17,415 nt of DNA from CAVIQK01 sp963644945 (GTDB lineage: Bacteria; Bacillota; Clostridia; Christensenellales; DTU072): contig CAVIQK010000015.1 of the NCBI GenBank assembly GCA_963644945.1, forward strand, positions 1-17,415. Reading direction: 5' to 3'. This document shows, one piece after another, positions 16,575 to 17,415 of the stretch. The position numbers and the translations under genes are program-made. Positions within the stretch are counted from its first letter, which is position 1. Every line of letters starts with the position of its first letter. The notes under the pieces were generated by a model. The model searched no databases and was not told the DNA's origin. It worked only from the letters and a program-made list of their open reading frames with translations.

Positions 16575-17357
16575 TTATTTGTTTTCGTTTTCGTTGAGTG
16601 CCAACAAGATTTTCAAACCGTTGAGCGACAAAGTACGGTCAACGACGTCAAAAACATCGCTACCGCTAGCGACTATAATCTCGCTCATTCCACCGGTCGC
16701 CACGACTTTGGCATTGAAAAATCCCGTTTCCTCTTTTATTTTCCTTATGGTGTACTCTACAAGCCCTACAAATCCGTTGATTATGCCCGATTGCATATTG
16801 CTTACGGTGGTTTTGTTTACGACCTTTTCGGGTTTGACAAGTTCGAATCTCGGCAGTTTTGCGGCAGTATTAACTAATGCTTCTGCGGACGATTTGATTC
16901 CCGGAGCGATAGCACCCCCTACAAACACGCCTTGCTCGTCCACCACTCCGTACGTGGTAGTCGTGCCGAAATCTACGGTTATGACGGGACCTCCGTACTG
17001 AACGAAGGCAGACACTGCATTTAGGATACGATCTCCGCCAAGATCTTCCGGCTTGTCATAATCAATGCGAATAGGCATTTTTATGTCCGAAGTGACCATG
17101 ATGGGCTTGATTCCCATGTAATATGAACACATGTGTTCGAGCGTATAGTTGAGTGTAGGTGCGACAGACGAAACAATTATGCCGTCAACATCTCCGAATT
17201 GAACTCCGTTGTTTTTGAGCAAATCATAGAGAATCATGCCGTATTCGTCGGCCGTCTTTTGATGATCGGTCGCCACCCTAAAAGTGCTTATGCGGTCATT
17301 TTCATCCAAAAGACCGATTTTAATGTTGGTATTCCCAACGTCCATTAAAAGTTTCAT
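16575..17357 (-). CDS. coaX: Type III pantothenate kinase (CoaX)
   Basis: CoaX phosphorylates pantothenate, the first step of CoA synthesis. Type III enzymes are not inhibited by CoA and need a monovalent cation. The 260-residue protein has the phosphate-binding DVGNTN (6-11), the pantothenate/dimer motif KPEDLGGDR (about 102-110), VDFGTTTTYGVV (about 128-139), GGAIAPGI and a GGMSE near the C-terminus. Length is standard. Start ATG 17357 matches the family N-terminus exactly. The promoter at 17367-17395 leaves only about 3 nt of leader and there is no Shine-Dalgarno. It is the first gene of a two-gene operon with hom. Confidence 0.97.
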   Translation of the reverse strand: MKLLMDVGNTNIKIGLLDENDRISTFRVATDHQKTADEYGMILYDLLKNNGVQFGDVDGIIVSSVAPTLNYTLEHMCSYYMGIKPIMVTSDIKMPIRIDYDKPEDLGGDRILNAVSAFVQYGGPVITVDFGTTTTYGVVDEQGVFVGGAIAPGIKSSAEALVNTAAKLPRFELVKPEKVVNKTTVSNMQSGIINGFVGLVEYTIRKIKEETGFFNAKVVATGGMSEIIVASGSDVFDVVDRTLSLNGLKILLALNENENK

Positions 17358-17366
17358 AATATTCTA

Positions 17367-17395
17367 ATTATAACTAAAATGCGATTTTTTTTCAA
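17367..17395 (-). promoter_or_regulatory. coaX-hom operon promoter
   Basis: The minus strand has TTGAAA (17390-17395), a 17-bp spacer and a perfect TATAAT (17367-17372). The distance from TATAAT to ATG is 9 nt, identical to that at uvrB, predicting a 3-nt leader. Confidence 0.8.
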
Positions 17396-17415
17396 CATTT
17401 TGCATACATATTCTG

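Noticed and set aside
16575..16877. Plus-strand frames opposite coaX and hom
   Set aside because: They are antisense shadows of well-identified genes, without ribosome sites or recognisable domains.

Overview
The window looks like chromosomal DNA of a low-GC Firmicutes (Bacillota), probably a Clostridia-like anaerobe. Support comes from the 16S/23S sequence, purine-rich Shine-Dalgarno sites, A/T-rich intergenic DNA and the gene content. I cannot place it to family without a database. There are no transposases, integrases, phage genes or CRISPR repeats. Most of the window is housekeeping, and the interesting material lies mainly in the control regions.

Layout. Positions 1-3400 are the start of an rRNA operon on the minus strand: the 5' 1.1 kb of 23S, a tRNA-less spacer, a full 16S gene, and a leader with boxB/boxA-like elements and two candidate -35/-10 promoters. 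Upstream of it, same strand, lies a maltose/galactoside-type O-acetyltransferase (3404-4015). A 46-bp perfectly alternating purine-pyrimidine tract follows, then on the plus strand tRNA-Arg(CCG), a YbaK-type aminoacyl-tRNA deacylase and a nitroreductase. A bidirectional terminator separates these from a minus-strand block: a tandem DUF1538 membrane protein with a tandem PII-like regulator, then the nicotinamide riboside transporter pnuC with an elaborate leader. A plus-strand GNAT acetyltransferase converges on, and overlaps, a DMT/EamA transporter. That transporter is the last gene of a minus-strand uvrB-uvrA-EamA operon. The right end holds a minus-strand coaX-hom operon (type III pantothenate kinase, homoserine dehydrogenase).

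How the genes relate. uvrB and uvrA supply two of the three subunits of nucleotide excision repair. PnuC and CoaX feed cofactor synthesis (NAD and CoA), and Hom feeds threonine/methionine synthesis. The DUF1538/PII pair is the least understood module: transporter and presumed regulator are each internally duplicated.

Two promoter styles coexist. The acetyltransferase, nitroreductase, DUF1538 and pnuC genes have leaders with good Shine-Dalgarno sites. By contrast, coaX, uvrB and the GNAT gene have good promoters placed so close to the start codon that the predicted 5' leader is 0-3 nt, with no Shine-Dalgarno, which suggests leaderless mRNAs. pnuC carries a palindrome in its promoter spacer plus a terminator-like hairpin just before its ribosome-binding site, so it may be controlled at two levels.
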